A stretch of DNA of 37,911 bases, from the NCBI GenBank assembly GCA_021325515.1, contig JAJPHC010000056.1, forward strand, positions 1 through 37,911, read 5' to 3'. The position numbers and the translations under genes are program-made. The notes below the pieces were generated by a model that searched no databases, was not told the origin of the DNA, and worked only from the letters and a program-made list of their open reading frames with translations. Positions 34,487 to 37,911 of the stretch are shown one piece after another; within the stretch, counting starts at the first letter, position 1; every line of letters starts with the position of its first letter. The DNA comes from Acidobacteriota bacterium (lineage in GTDB: Bacteria > Acidobacteriota > Thermoanaerobaculia > Gp7-AA8).

Positions 34487-35698
34487 ATGCGCTGCGCCTT
34501 CTGCTGCGCACGAAGGAGATGCTCCAACTCGGCCATGCGCTGCTTCTGGGCCAATGGCGTGACTCGCCGGATCGTGCAGTCCGCGATTTCGCCTGCCATT
34601 GTGCCGTCGAGGTGCGATGAACTGCGCGAAATCTCTGATCTCACACGGTCGCGTTTTCTCCGCATCCGTGCCTCGCACCGTCCCCACTACACGCCCGAAG
34701 AGCGGTTCAGAATCGTCGTCTTCATACGGACGTACGGTTACTCTCTCGGAGACGCAGCTTCGCTTTTCCTCGTCGATCCCAACACGATCAGCCGCTGGAT
34801 GGCCGAAGCCACCCGCGATCCCGACGCGAATACGGTCGGCTCGTTGCTGAAGGCTACCCCACCCGTTCGCACGAAGTCCGACGTCACACGTGAGCTCGTT
34901 GCTCTGCTCGATCGAATGAAAGTTGGGGGCAGTCGCAGGATCGCGCAAATGCTTGTCCGCGCAGGTACCCAGATCAGCCACGAAGCGGTGCGGCGTCTGC
35001 GGAGGAAGCGATCCCCTCTTCCGGCCAACCCTACTGACCAAGCTGACAAGCGGACCGAGAGAAAGCCGTTGTGTGCGCGGGAGTCCAATCACGTCTGGAT
35101 GACAGACATCACCACGATCCCGAGTTACCTGCGGCTCTGGTATTTCAAACTCGTCGTGATCCTCGATGTCTATTCACGCTTCCCGCTCGCCTATCGCGTC
35201 TTCAGCAAAGAACCGACGAGCAGTGAGATCGCCGAACTGGTCGATGAGGCCGCGGCGCAGCACGGAAAGCCGAAGCATTTCGTCACGGATCGAGGGTCGC
35301 AATTCACGGCCGAAGAGTTCACCGGAAAACTCGCAGCCATGGGAGTCGCGCAGCGCTTTGGGGCAGTGGGGCGGACATGGTCCATTGCGATCATCGAACG
35401 TTTCTGGCGGACCATGAAAGAAATGCTCGACGTCAAGTTCTGGCCGCCCTTATCGAGAGGGCATCTCGAAGAACAGGTAGGTCTGGGTCTTTTCTACTAC
35501 GCGACGCTACGACCGCATCAGGGCCTCGGCGGCGCGACACCAGCCGAGATCTACTTCGGCGTCAGCGACCCGAACACGCCGCTACAAACACGCGAATCGT
35601 CAGCGCATGGTCCGCCCGACGATGATCCGCTATGGCGAATTGCATATGTCGCCAACGACCATCGCTTCCCATTCCTGACCGCCAAACTCGCCGCCTGA
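34487..35698 (+). CDS. DDE-type transposase / integrase-core protein
   Basis: 403 residues at most; GTG 34574 or 34601 would be more likely starts (365 residues from 34601), because the first 40 residues are Cys/Arg-rich and atypical. A helix-turn-helix (YTPEERFRIVVFIRTYGYSL; NTISRWMAEA) precedes the rve core. The catalytic triad is D207 (WMTDITTIP), D268 (VTDRGSQF) and E304 (IIERFWRTMKE), with the classic 35-residue D-to-E spacing. It would cut and join DNA ends of its element. No terminal inverted repeats or target duplication could be found on either side, so element borders are unknown. Confidence 0.85.
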   Translation: MRCAFCCARRRCSNSAMRCFWANGVTRRIVQSAISPAIVPSRCDELREISDLTRSRFLRIRASHRPHYTPEERFRIVVFIRTYGYSLGDAASLFLVDPNTISRWMAEATRDPDANTVGSLLKATPPVRTKSDVTRELVALLDRMKVGGSRRIAQMLVRAGTQISHEAVRRLRRKRSPLPANPTDQADKRTERKPLCARESNHVWMTDITTIPSYLRLWYFKLVVILDVYSRFPLAYRVFSKEPTSSEIAELVDEAAAQHGKPKHFVTDRGSQFTAEEFTGKLAAMGVAQRFGAVGRTWSIAIIERFWRTMKEMLDVKFWPPLSRGHLEEQVGLGLFYYATLRPHQGLGGATPAEIYFGVSDPNTPLQTRESSAHGPPDDDPLWRIAYVANDHRFPFLTAKLAA

Positions 35699-36145
35699 TC
35701 ATTCGGCGATCGAAGACGACGTTAAGTCGCGGACCGCACGCGAGTCGCTGGAGGTGTACCCAGACAGTTCCCTGCTGGCCCTCTCTTAGAGTGAACTCTC
35801 TCACTCGATCACTCGACCAACACTAAACCGCAGCAAAGACTCGCCAGAATCCGTGAGTTCTGACTACCCGCAACTCCCAAGTTGGCACTACATCATCTGC
35901 TGACGTTGTCTCTAAAACTCTTTCCGCGTGGTGAAGCCGATGAATGGTTGCTCGTTTCAACAAGACGGCTCATTCAGAAAACTCGACGTGTTCGAATGAT
36001 ACCGAAGCGCGGATCATCGAACGCCAGGGCTTTCTGAGCCGTCGACTCGATCGTCACGATCAGGCTTCAACGGCGCTTCAGCAATAACTGAGCAGATGCT
36101 CACGAAGCTTCAAATCAGACGACTGTTCCTGCTTCGGCTTCCGCC
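35699..36145. other. 447-nt stretch without an intact gene
   Basis: Visibly less GC-rich than the rest of the window. No intact gene is seen. On the minus strand 35974-36063 reads as a protein-like fragment (STAQKALAFDDPRFGII, ending in a stop) with a stop codon shortly upstream, and just before it another frame reads SSDLKLREHLLSYC. They may be remains of a gene that followed the toxin-immunity pair. A small GAGTGA / TCACTC inverted repeat lies near 35790-35810. Confidence 0.3.
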
Positions 36146-36868
36146 TCAAAAGCATAGCCTCCACCACTCTTGCTCAGGCACATCCAACAACATGCCGTCG
36201 CGCTGGGCCAACAAGACGATCAACTGACCCGGCAAGTACGCCAAGCGATCCTCTGAATACTTGAAATCACCACGTTTCACTTCGTTAGCAACCATTTCCG
36301 TAAGAGCGCCGAACGAACTCTCGAGCGCGCTCTTGTCCTTGTTCATCGCTGCTGTCGCTATCTCAATCCATAGTGCAAACTGCCTTAATGCGCCGTCATC
36401 AGCGATCTGTTTCACGTCCTTCACTACTACAGAGTCTCGGCACATCCACCCAAGGATCGCCCGTGACCCCGTATTTACGATGTCCTCTCGCCGATTTCCG
36501 CCCGATACCCTTAATGCGTTGACCGCTGCGGCTTCCGTGGCAGCCCAAGAACCAGCAACAGCGCCCGCGGCCATAACCTGTACATCGTGATAGCCAAGAT
36601 ACAATCGATCGCTTCCAGCGAATCGCTCCCCCGCAATGCTCACAGCGCGTACAAAAGCTTCCCGCGCCTTAGACGCTTGCTCGAGAACGCATTGATTGAT
36701 CCCGAGTACAACCAAAGTTTGTGCAAGCTCGTACTGCAACTTCTGAACTTCCGCCCGCTTCCACGGCCATCGCTGAGCACTGCTCAGCCTCTTCTCATAG
36801 TCGCGCACCGACTGCGACAACATTTCGACATGTGCACGCGTCTTTTCTTGGCCTAACGAAGCAGCCAT
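36146..36868 (-). CDS. Putative immunity protein for the Rhs toxin
   Basis: 240 residues, not firmly recognised. It is mostly helical (YEKRLSSAQRWPWKRAEVQKL; LAQTLVVLGINQCVLEQASKA) with Trp residues and a C-terminus DRLAYLPGQLIVLLAQRDGM that recalls large helical immunity proteins such as Imm49; that resemblance is only suggestive. No signal peptide is seen, so it is probably cytoplasmic, where a nuclease toxin would act. Its start overlaps the Rhs gene by 16 nt, the usual layout for a toxin and its cognate immunity gene. Confidence 0.6.
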   Translation of the reverse strand: MAASLGQEKTRAHVEMLSQSVRDYEKRLSSAQRWPWKRAEVQKLQYELAQTLVVLGINQCVLEQASKAREAFVRAVSIAGERFAGSDRLYLGYHDVQVMAAGAVAGSWAATEAAAVNALRVSGGNRREDIVNTGSRAILGWMCRDSVVVKDVKQIADDGALRQFALWIEIATAAMNKDKSALESSFGALTEMVANEVKRGDFKYSEDRLAYLPGQLIVLLAQRDGMLLDVPEQEWWRLCF

Positions 36869-37911
36869 GTCGTAACTTCCTCAAGTATCGTTCGACCAGC
36901 TGTTGCAGGATCACTGATTAGCTTCGAAAGCTTCACCGATCCCTTCACCCTATCGTAGGTGGCTTTATAAGACTCGAGCTTCCCTGCTCGCCTCACTTGT
37001 TCATATTTCTGTGCTGCCGTGATGGTCGCCTGATTTGATACCTGAGGATTCGCAGCTCTTGCCAACCGCGTTCGGTTAAATTCCTCAGAACCCTGCTGTA
37101 TCCCAAGGCGATCAGTGCGCAAATTAGGTCGATTTACGCTTTTCACCTCAACGGATGCAGTTCTATCCGCCGAAATCACATTCTTCCGCTCGAACACCTT
37201 ATCTACGCCCTGATTGCCGTTGCCATTACCTGCGTTCCCCCGAATCTTCACGTCCTCTCCAACTTCCCACCCGCGGCGAACCATCGCGCGTTCGGTCAGC
37301 AACTCCCCTGTCTCTTCCGCGGTGCGCGCGACTTTCAGATCGGCTGATATTCTTGCGAGCGTCTTCACCTGACGGACTGTCTGTGCTGTTTTATAAACAG
37401 TCGCAACGGTACCGACTGCGGTAAGAATGGTTTCGCCTGCATCGCCCGCGCCCGCCGACAGAATCATCCCGGTCGCGTATCCGTCGCGAAACCCACCTTG
37501 TTCCATGTACGTTTCGCCTGTCTTTGTACCGATATCGAAAACGGAGCTAAACCCAGAACCGATGTCTGACAGCGTGTTTCCGGCGGCATCGACAATGACG
37601 GAATCGCTGCTGGAATAGTAGGTCTTAGCGGCTGCAGCCTGGCGCTGAAACCACCGATGGACGGCTGCGGGGTCGTATTCACCTGTCGGATCGCGCCCAT
37701 TGACAGGATCACCGCCGGCAAACGCATAAAGATTCGCGCTATCGACATACCCAAGAGGGTCGGGACTAGGGAAGGTCCCCGTCTCCGGTGAGTACCAGCG
37801 ATTGCGGACGTAATCATGGCCCCACCGCGTTTTCGGCCTTAAATCGCTGAGCTGATTGACGATGGCCCGATTGAGCGACTCGCGAAGCCCAGACGCGAGT
37901 TTTTCACTAAC
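36853..37911 (-). CDS. Rhs/YD-repeat protein, C-terminal part with PD-(D/E)xK-like nuclease tip
   Basis: A 352-residue fragment open to the window edge, so the start is outside. The end of the Rhs core is visible: RWYSPETGTFPSPDPLGYVD, NLYAFAGGDPVNGRDPTG. After it comes a variable tip. In the tip, GNQGVDKVFERKN and VEVKSVNRP supply Asp (codon near 37201) and Glu-x-Lys (Glu 37147-37149, Lys 37141-37143), followed by QQGSEEFNRTRL. This is the pattern of a restriction-endonuclease fold. Such proteins deliver the tip into rival cells as a DNase or RNase, often through type VI secretion; no secretion genes are in the window. Confidence 0.85.
   Translation of the reverse strand, partial: VSEKLASGLRESLNRAIVNQLSDLRPKTRWGHDYVRNRWYSPETGTFPSPDPLGYVDSANLYAFAGGDPVNGRDPTGEYDPAAVHRWFQRQAAAAKTYYSSSDSVIVDAAGNTLSDIGSGFSSVFDIGTKTGETYMEQGGFRDGYATGMILSAGAGDAGETILTAVGTVATVYKTAQTVRQVKTLARISADLKVARTAEETGELLTERAMVRRGWEVGEDVKIRGNAGNGNGNQGVDKVFERKNVISADRTASVEVKSVNRPNLRTDRLGIQQGSEEFNRTRLARAANPQVSNQATITAAQKYEQVRRAGKLESYKATYDRVKGSVKLSKLISDPATAGRTILEEVTTWLLR

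Noticed and set aside
34450-34599. 49-codon minus-strand frame with a coiled-coil-like stretch (AELEHLLRAQQKAQR)
   Set aside because: It overlaps the 5' end of the transposase frame, lacks a ribosome site and has no recognisable family. It would matter only if the transposase really starts at 34601.
34380-35830. Search for terminal inverted repeats of an insertion sequence around the transposase
   Set aside because: No matching ends or target duplication could be seen by eye, so no mobile element borders are reported.

Overview
The window is GC-rich, densely coded chromosomal DNA from a Gram-negative-type bacterium, most likely an Acidobacteriota member. The best pointers are a secreted VWA protein of the 'VWFA-related Acidobacterial domain' type (3951-5354), the order mfd / PpiC lipoprotein / SurA-like foldase, the rpsF-rpsR-DUF2232-rplI operon, and many long hairpin repeats of the kind seen in such genomes. 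The taxonomic call is inference. No tRNA, rRNA or CRISPR array is visible.

Layout. 1-5400: a tyrosine recombinase (minus), a small GNAT acetyltransferase, a lytic transglycosylase lipoprotein and a secreted VWA protein. 5400-14000: mfd, a vapBC toxin-antitoxin pair, a RimJ/RimL-like acetyltransferase, two parvulin-type foldases, a small membrane protein, a sirtuin lacking its zinc module, and radC. 14000-16700: ilvE (minus), then a coupled short-chain dehydrogenase and rhomboid protease. 16700-26080: a surface-glycan or metabolite modification locus. A radical SAM protein with an N-terminal SPASM-like domain (minus) diverges from a five-gene operon encoding a methyltransferase-GT4-GT2 fusion, a GT4, a double methyltransferase, a CmcI-family protein and a TylF-family O-methyltransferase. 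A coiled-coil methyltransferase converges on the operon. 26096-28383: ribosomal operon rpsF-rpsR-DUF2232-rplI (minus), with a candidate S6:S18 autoregulatory hairpin. 28600-35700: accessory region with a Phd/PIN pair, an LpqC-like esterase whose 3' end overlaps a large PLD-helicase-DUF3427 gene, an orphan DUF104-like antitoxin, small zinc-ribbon genes and a DDE transposase. 35700-37911: less GC-rich DNA with the 3' end of an Rhs gene carrying a PD-(D/E)xK-like nuclease tip, followed by an overlapping putative immunity gene.

Three themes run through the window. Many gene ends carry long inverted-repeat elements, and at least one repeat has become part of a coding sequence (the leader of the lytic transglycosylase). 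Several genes have a TANNNT -10-like hexamer only 6-10 nt before the start codon and no clear Shine-Dalgarno, which suggests leaderless transcripts. Adjacent genes in the glycan operon and elsewhere overlap as ATGA, which implies translational coupling.
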